64,000 bases of DNA from Monocercomonoides exilis (lineage: Eukaryota > Preaxostyla > Oxymonadida > Polymastigidae), in contig LSRY02000010.1 of the NCBI GenBank assembly GCA_001643675.2, forward strand, positions 1,435,001 through 1,499,000, written 5' to 3'. This document shows, one piece after another, positions 44,401 through 55,139 of this stretch (position 1 is the stretch's first letter; every line of letters starts with the position of its first letter). A program made the position numbers and the translations under genes. The notes under the pieces were generated by a model. It did not search any database. It was not told where the DNA came from and was given only the letters and a program-made list of their open reading frames with translations.

Positions 44401-47400
44401 CATCAGCCTGCGCACAACTGGAGAAAACCTCAGCGCCGGGTGCAAAAGCGACTCGGCGCCGCGGACAATCAAGCGGATGGAAGGAGAATTAAGTGAAGCA
44501 GCAGACAAATCTCCGCAGAGGAGGAGCGGAATGCGCGGGGAAACAGACAGCGGAGGCAGTTTTGAGAAGGACTGCAGCGAAACAGCGTTGCCATCTTGCA
44601 GCGAGTGGCCAGCAGCCACAGCGGCGAGGGGAAAGGCATGGGACATGACAAAGTAAATGGAGCGCACGAGATTCACCACCTGCGCAAAGCGCACGTCTTC
44701 AGCGAACGTCGGGTCGCCAAACAGCAAAACGGACGACACAAAAAACCGGCTGGCGATCTTTTCAGACCGCACCGCGCGGCTGCTGTGCCTGCGGATGGAG
44801 GAGATGAAGGCGTGTGCCTGCGCCACGTTGAAGTAGTGCGGGTTGATTCTCTTCGCAGCAAGGGAGAAATGGAGCGTGCGACGAGGCAATGTCAATGTGT
44901 GCAAAGGATACGGCCGGAAGTGCTTGCAGTGCGAGAGGCGGCGCACAGCCAGAGAAGACGGGTCAGCCAAAGACAAACCCGACGGGTGGTTGTGCGCCCC
45001 CATCAGCATCATCATCTCTCCAAGGGACTTGCCATCACGCAGATCGCCAAACCCTTTCATCAGCTGCACGCCTCCGCTTGCTGTTTTGACAGCTGCTGCT
45101 CCTCCGATTGCTCCAATTCCTCCGATTCCTCCTCCTCCAGCCATTCCCCCCGTTCCTGTGCCCGACAGCATCATCGCCCCAACCGCCATCATTGCCAGTG
45201 CATCGCGCTGTGCATCCTCCTTCCGCGGGCCAAGCCCTCTCATCTCGTCGTCCTCTCCCCTCCGTCTGTTTCCTCTGCTGCCTCTTTCTCCATCATCATC
45301 ATCGCCTTCTTCCTCATCATCATCACTCTCTTCATCCAAAACAGCCCGTGCAGACGTCGCCTCGTCCTCATCATACAGCTTCTTCTTCTTCCGTCGCAGT
45401 AATTCTTGCCGTCTTTCGCTGTTTGATTCGAGCTCAATCTCATTCGACAGGTCGTTTTCGGACTTGTTCAGCTCGTCGGCGTTGTCTGACTCGCCTCTTT
45501 CGGTTCTCCGCTTCTTCCGCTCTTTCTCTCTCAGCAGGTCTCTCTCTTTGATCCTTCTCTCTTCCTCCATCACCGCCCTGTCCAGCTTCTCCTTCTTCTT
45601 CTCTTTCCTCCGCCTTATCCGCATCTTCCTGCTCCTCTCCTCGTCCTTCTTGATATACTCTTCCATCTTCCTCGCCCCGTACTCCTCGTCCTCCTCATTC
45701 AGCAGCGGTGGCGTCTGCATTTCTTCAACCGTCTTCTTCACACCCAAAAACATGCCCAGCGCTCGCATTTCAGTCAGCGTGGCACGTGATGTGGCTTCGT
45801 CGAGCGAGCGAAGAACAGATTGGGAAGGCGAAATGGAAGAAAAAGTAAGTTGTTTGTTTAGTGCAGGGCGATAATAAGAAACAGAAGGAGAAGATGAATG
45901 CGAAGATGATGATGATGAAGGATAAGTAGGAGTTGGTGAAGTGTGAGCGTACATCGATGAATTGGGTGTAAGTGGCATAAGAGAAGAATCGCCCTGTGGA
46001 AGAGAAAGCGAAAGCCCAGGCGAAGATAAAGAAGAAGCAGAAGAAGAATGTGAAGAATGAGAAGATAGCAAGGAATTCGAAGCAAGTGAAGTGTTGGATG
46101 AAGGCGAAAGCAAAGCGGGCGCAGGCGAAGGAGAGCGGGATTGTGCAGAAAGCAGAGGGACATTCGATTCGTCTGCCATCTCAGTCGCCACAGGCACCAT
46201 CACATTGGCACCAAAACTGCTACTACCGCTGCTGCCAATTCTGCTTCTGTTTCTGTTGCTTCTACTGCTTCTGAAGCTTCGTCCAAATCCTTCTTCTATT
46301 TCTCCGTTTTCTCCGTCGTAGTTGCCCTCTGCATCCAGTTCTCGTTCCATTACATTCACATCGTCATAATCATCATCATCACCAAAGTTGCTATCATTAA
46401 CTCCCCCGTTATCATCGTTTATGTGAGGAAACTGCGAAGTTAGTGTCATGCTATTCCTCTGTGTCACAATCGACGCTGTCTCCGGGTTGTATGTCTGCGA
46501 CAAAGTTCTCTCGAACATGTCCAGCGGAAAAGGCTTGCCGATCGATTGGATGCGACTTCGGCGGTAGAAGATGCATGTGCCGCAGTTGGCATACGGCTGC
46601 ATCGAATACCCGCTCGGCGTGCGGCGCTGCTGCGCGCTCCGAATCAGCTCGGCAGCAGACGAAGCAGAAGATTGCTGGGGAGTGGTGTGCTGTTTGGAGG
46701 GAAAGTCTCTGATGTTCTGTTGTTGTTGTTGCTGCTGCTTTTGCTGCTGATTGGGAACAAACTGCTGTGCTGCGAACTCCCCGGGCATATTTGCCACGCC
46801 CATTCCTGGTGCAGGCGGCAACACAGTCGCAAAAGCGCCATCGTACTCGTCAAACAGCGCTCGCGCCATTTGCACAGCTCCGTCGGTGGGGATGTCCTGC
46901 AGACAGACCACATCCGGCGCTCGGAAGAGGATGATGGAGGCGATCTGGGCGCAGCGGAGGGGCCAGGGTGGGGGCTTGAATAGCTTGTCTTCCGTGCTGC
47001 TGGGGTAGTGGCGGGAAGAAGAGGAGGAGGAGGAAGAGGGGGAGGAGGAAGGATTGTTTGTGTATAGTTGAGATGGGGCGCAATGCCAAGAAAGTACTGT
47101 GAGGTGGTCCTCTTGAGCGACGAAATAGTTTGGATCAAGATCAAATACGTCGTCATCCAGAAAAAGTGAAGAAAGAGTTGAAAGAGGAGCTGTTATACAG
47201 TCTGGTGGAGGTGGAAGTAATGGAGAAAGGCCAGGATACAGCGGACCCATCCAAGCTTCATCAAGAGAAATAACTGGATTTTTTGATTCTGCAGCATAAA
47301 GAAGATCTGTGTGCTTTGTGTAGATAAATGTATCTGGATGTACAGATGTTTCCCAAAAATCAGTAATCGGCATATCTTGGATTTGAGAGTCTACAGGTTT

Positions 47401-47993
47401 TGTAGTTTGTGAAGGAAGAAGATATTTCGGAACAGTTTCTTCAATATCTTTCAGTCCTTGCTTTACAAACTCAATCACTCCAGACTGATGATAATTAATA
47501 ATATTCATTTCTGCAAACTGTGATTGAGGTGCAGAAACTTGAGTTAAAAGAAGAACTCGATCAAATTCGTCAATATATGGAACTTTGAGAAGGCTTCTGA
47601 CTTTTGAATTTCGAGGATTAAGATCAACAATTTCTGTTATCCTATCTGAAGGATTAATAGTTGAAACTTTTGTACTGTGTGGGAAATACTCTTGACGATA
47701 AATCTCAACTCTCAATCTTGATCCAATATCCTGACGTTTTGGAATATAACAACTAAAAAATTCTCATAAACAAACAGGAAAAAAATTAAACCGACAAACC
47801 ATCCTTGTGAAATCCTTCCCCAGGTTGATCCTGGACGGCAAGAGCTCCAAACAACAAAAACATTCTGAAATACTTGCTTTTCAAAAAATTTGTTTGGGAG
47901 AGTGATTTCAACTCCTTGAATTGGTGTATCTGGTAGAGTGAAGGAAGTTTCTCGAAGAATATCCGTAATCTGCTTTGAAGACACTCCTCCCAT
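41470..47993 (-). CDS. CCR4-like endonuclease/exonuclease/phosphatase-fold protein, probably catalytically degenerate, 2 exons
   Basis: Exon 1 (47993-47800, ATG) and exon 2 (47752-41470, TGA) join across a 47-bp GT-AG intron to 2,158 residues. Family evidence is 'VLSWHCAPSQLYTN', 'RAPDVVCLQDIPTD', 'TCIFYRRSRI', 'IPLLLCGDLSAAS', 'VASDYICS' and the C-terminal 'FPCSH'. These are the ordered blocks of CCR4-type poly(A)-specific nucleases. The N-terminal region (ADDIG-like 'KRQDIGSRLRVEI') resembles the part before the nuclease domain in plant-type CCR4. The length is three to four times the family norm because of low-complexity insertions: Ser runs, acidic stretches, a Lys/Glu/Arg coiled coil and a His/Gln-rich tract. 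Several active-site positions are altered, so the activity is doubtful. The gene is G+C-richer than the surroundings. Confidence 0.8.
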
Positions 47994-48139
47994 TTATTTT
48001 GAGTTTTGTATTGGGGAAGATCAAACAAATTCAAAAATTTTTCTAATAAAACTGAGATAAACCGAAAAAAAAGTGATGTGCAAAAATAGTAATATAAAAA
48101 TTAAAATGCTTAAAATATAATGAAAAATAATATCACAGT

Positions 48140-49837
48140 CTAATCATCGTCATCATCATCTAAATCCTCTAAATCTGAAACAATTTCATCTATATGTGGC
48201 CTCTTCATAGGATCGCTGTTCCAACATCTTTTAATAATTTTCAAAAGTTCCTTTGGAGCGCCACCTGGCATTTTAGTGGGAAGTGTGGGTTTTGTATTCG
48301 ATTTGTGAAGATCTCTTATTTGCGACAGACTCAGTCCAGCATGGGGAATAGAGCCAGTCAGAATCTCCCAACAAACAAGGCCAAACGAGTAGATGTCGCT
48401 TGCTGTGGTTACAGTTGGATTGTCTTCATCCAGCGCTTCAGGCGCCATCCACGAGTATGTCGACAGCATCGTGATCGGATGCAGAATCCTTGCCTCGTCA
48501 TTTGCGTCCCTTTCTTCCCTCTTCGCCTCTTCCCCTTCTCCTTCCCCTTCCTCCTCCGCCTCTTGCTCCCCTTCCCCCTTGCGCACAAACACCTTCGCAC
48601 CTTTCTTCCTCTTCATCTCCCGCAGCTCCTTCTTCATGCCCAGCTGCTCCATCAGCAGCCGCCGCGTCTTCTCGTCCGGCGCCCGCAGCGCGAACCGAGC
48701 AGCGGAGAAGAAGCCGCCGATCTTCAGCGAGCCGTCTTCGTCCACCAGAATGTGCGACGAGCGGATGTCCCCGTGCACAAAGGGCTCGGGCATCCCGTGC
48801 AGCACAGCAATCCCGTTTGCGATGTCCTCGATGAATTGCTTCATCTTCTTCCACCGTAGGCGGTGCGACTTGAGCGTGGGCAGCGAGGTTTCGGGGAAGC
48901 TGCTGTTTGATGGTGAAGAGGAAGAGGAAGATGATGATGACGATGATGATGAATCAGAAGAAGATTGTGCTTGAGTGTTTCTTCCGTGTAGATAGTCGAA
49001 TAGAGAACCCTTTGAAGAGTAAGCGAACATAACATATGGAGGCTTTAATCCAAAACCCTGTATTGGCAATACAGGATCTGTTCCGTCCATCGCCATCAAA
49101 GCGTCGAGGTCAGAACGGAACGTTGCATTGAATCGGTTAATGAAAGGAAGTTTCTTCACGACAACTGGCAGCCCGTTCCATTCGCCTTTCAAAAGAAATC
49201 CATTTGAAGAACGATGAAACATCGAAAGTCCTTTCACTTCCGAAAATTCAACAGTCTTTTCGAGATCTTGCATCGTGCTTTTAAACTCCTCGTAATTTTG
49301 TTTTCCTCCTGTCTCCTTCAGGCATAAATGAAGATATTCTCTTTCTCGAACCCTTATTCCTCTCTTTAATTCGCGCTTTCGTTTTTGCATTTCATTCTCC
49401 CGAGAATTTGCTCGCTCATCTTCATCATTATCGCTTTCACTTATCTCATCCGTATCTACGCTTTCACTTCTGTAATCGCTTTCTTCTTCTGGAGTTTCTG
49501 GATCTTCATGATCCGAAGCTTCATTCATTTCCACATTTTTTGCATCTTCAACTTTTGCTGATTCAGAATCTTCAAGAAGGCCAGTCTCTTCATCCTCATC
49601 ATTTTCATCTGTTCGTTTCCGAGTTCTTTGCGTTCGCTTAGTGCAAGCGTGTTGAGTCGCATGAAGAATAATGAAAAGGATGTATATTACAAGGAAAACA
49701 GCCGTAACAACAATGAAAATAATCCACATTGGATATTTATAATCGCTAATTAATGATGAAACAGCAGCATCTTGAAGTCCACGACCCCAAAGGGGATGAT
49801 TCAATTTATCGTCCAATTCTTCAGCAGTTCCTGTCAT
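48140..49837 (-). CDS. Membrane-anchored TKL-like kinase, probable pseudokinase
   Basis: A 565-residue protein with one transmembrane helix near residues 37-60 ('MWIIFIVVTAVFLVIYILF'), an acidic cytosolic juxtamembrane segment, and a kinase-like domain from about residue 190 to the end. 'PVVVKKLP' supplies the usual ATP-binding Lys. The catalytic loop reads 'HGDIRSSHIL', where HRDxxxxN is expected: Asp is kept but the Asn is His. The DFG position reads 'IGGF'. An activation-loop end is present ('YSWMAPEAL'), as is 'SDIYSFGLVCWEILTGSIPH', the TKL-type F-helix region. Two low-complexity insertions are present: Ser-rich and Lys/Glu-rich. It ends in six Asp and TAG. A TGA lies just upstream of the ATG in frame, though an ectodomain exon further upstream cannot be excluded. 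It lies 150 bp upstream of, and parallel to, the CCR4-like gene. Confidence 0.85.
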   Translation of the reverse strand: MTGTAEELDDKLNHPLWGRGLQDAAVSSLISDYKYPMWIIFIVVTAVFLVIYILFIILHATQHACTKRTQRTRKRTDENDEDEETGLLEDSESAKVEDAKNVEMNEASDHEDPETPEEESDYRSESVDTDEISESDNDEDERANSRENEMQKRKRELKRGIRVREREYLHLCLKETGGKQNYEEFKSTMQDLEKTVEFSEVKGLSMFHRSSNGFLLKGEWNGLPVVVKKLPFINRFNATFRSDLDALMAMDGTDPVLPIQGFGLKPPYVMFAYSSKGSLFDYLHGRNTQAQSSSDSSSSSSSSSSSSSPSNSSFPETSLPTLKSHRLRWKKMKQFIEDIANGIAVLHGMPEPFVHGDIRSSHILVDEDGSLKIGGFFSAARFALRAPDEKTRRLLMEQLGMKKELREMKRKKGAKVFVRKGEGEQEAEEEGEGEGEEAKREERDANDEARILHPITMLSTYSWMAPEALDEDNPTVTTASDIYSFGLVCWEILTGSIPHAGLSLSQIRDLHKSNTKPTLPTKMPGGAPKELLKIIKRCWNSDPMKRPHIDEIVSDLEDLDDDDDD

Positions 49838-50025
49838 CCGTGAAATCTTTCAGGCAGCGAAACAACAGGAAAAGAAACTTGAAATTTATTTTATTATATT
49901 TTCTGATCTTTATTGAAAAAATGAATTTCAAAATTGGTTTTCTTGTTTCAAATATTCTTAATGATTCAGTTAATCAAAATAATAACTCATCATCATTTTT
50001 CACAAAACATGTTCAGTTATGATTT

Positions 50026-50027
<2 letters not shown>

Positions 50028-50067
<40 letters not shown>
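50028..50067. repeat. Poly(T) tract, 40 T
   Basis: Uninterrupted run of 40 T upstream of the kinase-like gene. Confidence 0.95.
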
Positions 50068-50122
50068 CCAATTCAGAAAAAAGAAAACAAAATTCTAACA
50101 AAATATTTACTCAAAAACAACT

Positions 50123-50390
50123 GGGGGAAAATATGGACTCTCAAGCTTTTTATGCACAAATCATGAAAAAATTGCTTCACTCATAACTTTTGATCGTTTT
50201 CTCAGATTTTAAAATAAATTTAATTTTCATATCCGTAAACAGGTATCGTTGAAATCAAAACATAAATCATTGTGTCATTTCTTGAATGTAAAAAAAAAGA
50301 ACCATTTTTAGAATATTTTTTGATTTCAAAAATTTAATGAAAAGTGCATAATTTTTCAATGAAAATGCTTGAAGCAAAATATTTTGCCCC
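50123..50390 (+). mobile_element. 268-bp MITE, copy 2
   Basis: Ends read GGGGGAAAATATGGACTCTC and, reverse-complemented, GGGGCAAAATATTTTGCTTC, an imperfect terminal inverted repeat. The 4-bp duplication AACT lies on both sides (50119-50122 and 50391-50394). It has the same length as copy 1 and is similar along its whole length. There is no coding content. Confidence 0.85.
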
Positions 50391-50394
50391 AACT

Positions 50395-51048
50395 TGAATC
50401 AAAAAAAAAAAAAAAATACTCACAATGAAAAGAAAATAAATCTATTGAAACGTCTGCTTTTATGTTCGTTTTATTCACGAAAATAAATTATGACTGTGTT
50501 TATTTACACATATATACTATGAAACAAAACGATATGGTTTTGTCATTCTTTTTCTTTTTTCTTTTCTTTATATTTTTTACTTTTCTTTTCTTTTCTTTTC
50601 TTATTTTGAATATTTTAAAAAGTTTCCTGAAAAAGAAATATGAAATTAATCACATTCTGCTTCTTTGAAGACAACTCCGCAGCAAATGACAGGGGGAATA
50701 ATGTGTCTTTCAGCAGAAGATTTATCACACAATCTGCGTTCGAAAATAGCGGCTCATCAGCCACATCAAATAGAGTGTGGAATAATAGAAAGTGGATGAC
50801 GCGAAATTCAACAGGTGGGGCAAATTTTTTGCAATTGTGAAAAATATTGAGATATGTTCCAAACTTTTCCTTCTTATGTTTTATCATATAATTATAACAC
50901 TTGCATTCTCATGCATTACAAAAAAGGTTAATTAAAAAAATGAGAAAAATATCTGAAAATAAAGCGTGGAACAAAAGTCATGAAGCAATAAATTTAGTCC
51001 CAGGTGGATTGCACTCATTGCATCTTACTCAATTTTTTCAAAATATAC
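50395..51048. other. AT-rich spacer
   Basis: A 66-codon frame at 50640-50840 is the only notable open stretch. It lacks recognisable features. Confidence 0.35.
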
Positions 51049-51248
51049 CTTTTGTTTTAATTTTTCTGTGAAAATGAAAATGGAATATTTTCTTCATAAT
51101 TTCATTGAAATCCATCAAATTACTCCAGCATTGAAACAAATGGTTTGCAAAAATTTTATTTTTATGCTGGTGAAATTTGAAGAGGTGTTATAAAAATTTG
51201 ATGAAAATATTCCGTTTTCATTTTCACAGAAAAATTAAACAAAAAGAA
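51049..51248. repeat. 200-bp fold-back element with about 43-bp arms
   Basis: The left arm (51049-51091) and right arm (about 51203-51248) are reverse complements around a core of AATTTTTCTGTGAAAATGAA with few differences. The spacer is about 110 bp. It is probably a MITE, although no clear target duplication was identified. Confidence 0.75.
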
Positions 51249-51532
51249 CTGTTCAAAAATTTTTCCACAATATGTTTCTCATATTTATCACTTACATTTT
51301 AAATTATTTATTTACTTATTTTGATCATCTCCTCTAATCTTATTTTTTATCATTCACACATTTTTTTGATTTTTATTTTTCCTGATATTCATCAATTTGT
51401 TTTGGTTGTTTAACTTTTCAAACATCTTCATCTATTTTTCTGAATGCTTTTCTTTGTTTTGGCAATTCTTTCATCTCTTCTCAAATCCCAAATGAACTCC
51501 AAATTGACTTGTTTTTCTTTGAATTATAATTT

Positions 51533-51804
51533 GGGGCAAAATATTTGACTTCAAGCATTTTCAAATAATAATTATGCACTTTAAATGATCTTTTTGTGAT
51601 CAAAGAATATGAATAAAAAAAAAAAAATTTTTTTTTGAAATACATGTGAGGACACAAAAAATTTTGTTGCTTCATCGATGATATTTGTTGACAGCAATGT
51701 AAATCATATTTATTTTGAAATCTGGTTAAGTTTTAAAATGTTATAAGTTAAACAATTTTTTCCTGTTTTGTGCAAAAATAGCTTGAAAGTCCGTATTTTC
51801 TCCC
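51533..51804 (-). mobile_element. 272-bp MITE, copy 3 (inverted)
   Basis: This is the reverse-orientation copy of the 50123-50390 element, with ends GGGGCAAAATATTTGACTTC and (other strand) GGGAGAAAATACGGACTTTC. The 4-bp duplication ATTT lies at 51529-51532 and 51805-51808. Confidence 0.85.
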
Positions 51805-52199
51805 ATTTCTTCTTATTTCGTTCTCATATTTGCCTTCTTTTTCAATTTTCGTTTGTTTCATCCCATCCTATCCAAAAAAACCCCTTTTTCAATTCCTCTT
51901 GTTCATCACATTCTATAATTCTTTCTTCCTTCTTTTCTTCTTTCAACTCAAATTTATGTTTGAAAACTTTTTTTTCATCACGTTTCATTAAAAAGAATGT
52001 AATTTTGAAACAATGAAATGAATTGAATTACCCTTGGTGGATAAAACAGAAGTTTAAAGAAAAACTGGTATCTGATAATATTGCATATTCTATTTTTCTT
52101 TCTTTATTGTGAAATTGTCTTTTTTTTTATTTTATTTGAATAATATCTATTTGATATTTTTGTTAATATTCATCAGAAAACAAACAGATGAGTTATTCT

Positions 52200-52419
52200 T
52201 TTTGAAAAGTCGCAAATAAATAATCTTCTAATAAATCAAAATATTCCAATTTTGCTCAAACTTTTATTGATTTATACCAAACTTCACAAATTTAAAATAC
52301 ATTTCTTGACAATGCTATATCACACATTCTTTAGAAGATTATTGAGTGAATACAGAAATTTGAGTGAAATAAGTAATTTTTGATTTATTTGAAAATTTTG
52401 CATTTGCGACTTTTCAAAA
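52200..52419. repeat. 220-bp element with 18-bp inverted ends
   Basis: TTTTGAAAAGTCGCAAAT at 52200-52217 is matched by its perfect reverse complement at 52402-52419. Further partial pairing continues inward (AATAAATCAAAA versus TTTTTGATTTATT). It has no coding content and is probably a MITE. Confidence 0.75.
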
Positions 52420-52524
52420 GGAAATACCAAAGTTGATTCAAATCCAGTCTCAATGTGAAATTCAAAAGACATTGAAGCGTTGTGTGTTTTTATTTGAAAA
52501 AAATTTTTTCGCTCAAAACAAGGC

Positions 52525-52836
52525 ATGAAAGATCACATTGAAATGAAATACAACAATTTGTTTATCAAAAACGATAAAATTCATTTTTCTTTTTTTCCTC
52601 AAAGATACAAATATTTATTGAAAGTTTCATTTCTTTTGAAAGAGAAGCTTTTGATCAAAAAGAAGATAAGGAAAAAAAATATAGAAATGTGTGACAAAGA
52701 AAAATCATTAGATGAAGATAAACAGCTTTTAACAGACACATCGACAGATGTTGCAAGGAATGAGGTTGCGAACGTATCAAAGGAGAAAAGTGCACAAATT
52801 CTTAATTACTATCAAGAACTGTTGTTTCATAAATGA
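52525..52836 (+). other. Small open frame, 103 codons, unidentified
   Basis: The second half ('MCDKEKSLDEDKQLL', 'DVARNEVANVSKEKSAQIL') has protein-like composition. The first half is Lys/Phe-rich, like AT-rich noise. ATG start at 52525 and TGA at 52834-52836. No homology is recognised and it could be an exon fragment. Confidence 0.25.
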
Positions 52837-52839
52837 TGT

Positions 52840-54108
52840 GCAATAATGATTTGTATGATAATGGTTCTATTTTATTTGTATTTTATTTTATTTTTTTTTC
52901 GTAATAGGCAAAAAGAACCATTTTCAGATTTACAAAAGTTTCTCGGTCATTCGGTTTTTTCCGGTTGAAGAGAGCAAAATCAAAGACATCTCTTTTTTCT
53001 CTTGTGAACGATGAAACTTCTCAATGCTTTTCTTCCACTACATATTTCTCGAACTTATCTTCCTTCGTGAGAAATTTCACAATAAGTTTCTGTTTTCACA
53101 TCAACTTGTTTTGTTGAATGAATGTTAATAAAAACGAAAAAATGCAGTGAAAAGAATTCTCAAACTCATACCCTTCCATTGAGACCAGAGCAACAAATGT
53201 GAACAAATAATTGAAACTCATGAACAAAAATGTGTATTATTTGGAGTATTTCGACCAATTCGAGAATTATTTAGTCATTTCGAAAAGAAGTGATCATTAT
53301 GAATTTTATTCAACTTTTCGCAAATGACTCAACCATTTTGAAAATCAGTCAATCTATAATTTAATCAATTAATAAAAGGTTATATGCCAGTTTTGATCAA
53401 GAAATTTACAAGTTTACTCTGGCTCCAGTGAAAAAATTGTATGTTTTTATCTATTTTTCAATATACGGTTTATTATTTCATTTTCTATATATTCTCTGTA
53501 TGTTTTTAATCTATCAATGTTTATCGATCCGGATTTATAAAAAATTGTTTTTCATGTTTTAAAAGCATTTAATAATATCCAGCAAGTATTTTCCTGTATA
53601 TTGCAACTGTAAATGTTGAGTCAACTCATATTCTGTGTATATTTTCATTCGCTTTCTTATGAAAAATGTTCAAACAATTTGATTTATTGTTTTTTATTTG
53701 TTTTTTTTATGACAAGCAGTTTTTGTTTGTTATTTCTGTTCAACAAAAACAAAATACTTATGGAAAAAGCAAGAATTTGAATGTCAAAGCGCATTTATGT
53801 TTTTCAATAAATTTTTTTATGGCTTTATTATCTTGATTATTATTTATTTTATCTGTTGTAATCATTCCACTGTGATACTTCAATTCAATTAAGTTTATCT
53901 AAAAGAATGAGATATAGCCAACATTTTAGTGTTTTTATTGTTTGAATAGTTATAAATAATTAGTATTGAATTTCACGAATATTTGTTTTTGTATATTTCG
54001 TCTTTTTCAGTTAAAATGAAAAAACAATGATTCAAATATTCTTGGAATGATAAATTTTTTGCAAGACTTTTAAAAAATTTGAAAAGAAAAAACTGTCAAA
54101 AACAATGA
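52840..54108. other. AT-rich stretch without recognisable gene
   Basis: No coding block, inverted repeat or RNA structure is supported in this AT-rich stretch. Confidence 0.4.
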
Positions 54109-55139
54109 TCGAAAACTTAACCCTGGGTGACGTGGTGACTTCTGACGTGACCTTTTCGATTTTTGACGGACTTGACAGATTTTTTCACGTCATAAAAAAA
54201 AATAAAAAATAAAAAAATGAAAAATAAAAATATTGAAAGTTATTTATCAAAATTACCATTATTCAATTTTCACTGACGCAAAAGCGGAAATCGGATTTTT
54301 TGTTCGTCACTGACGTCACCTGTCTCTGACGTAACACCGAGTCAGAAGTGTGTTTACGCTAAACCTTTGCGACACATGAAACAGGATAGGCTTGTGTCGG
54401 TCGAATATTAATTCTTGTGTCGAAGTTTTTTTTTTTTTGAGCATATAAAAGTGTGCAAACGTTTCTTTATTTGATTGAACAAAAGTTAATAAAATTTAAA
54501 AAAATTTATTTATCATTAAAAATCAAATTTTTTCAAGATCTTGGCACACATAATTAAAAATAAATTATTTGATAATTATGGGAATGATCAAAAATGTTAA
54601 TAGTTTAACTGATGAATCTTCATGTATTAAATGTTGTAAACATAACATTTTATTTATATTTGATATATATATGTTGATTTATCGTTTTATTTTTTGATAA
54701 CAACGAATTTTATGTTATTCAAGAAAATGCTATCAAATCAGCTTTGAGTTATTTCAATTTGACATTTTTTCAATGCATGAACAACTTAAATCATTTGCAT
54801 GTTAATATTATTAATGCGTTGCACAATTTGCGGTTATTGATACAAAAATTGAAAAAAAATTAACATGAATAAAGTTTGCTGAAGTTTGTGAGATTTTTTT
54901 GTGTTTTCGTTCATTCAATTGATTGCATTTCTATGATTTTCATTAGATTTTAGAAATACAGGCAATTTCCAGGATTTGATCGGGAAAAAGGAAAATAAGC
55001 AAGGAAAGACTAAATTTTCCAATTTTCAAAAGGTTTGAAATTATTTGTTTTATTTAATTATCTTTGTTTTTTCCTCGTTTTGTCAGTTTGATTTGTATAA
55101 TATTGCAAAAAACATAGAAAAAACAAAATTGTAGAGAGC

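Noticed and set aside
44843-45874. Long plus-strand Ser/Pro/Ile-rich frames over 41.4-46.9 kb
   Set aside because: They are shadows of the G+C-rich, Ser- and acidic-rich coding sequence of the CCR4-like gene on the minus strand, which has a 2,081-codon exon.
48194-48974. Plus-strand frames opposite the kinase-like gene
   Set aside because: Antisense shadows of the kinase-like domain. No motifs are present, and the minus strand carries ordered kinase-like landmarks.
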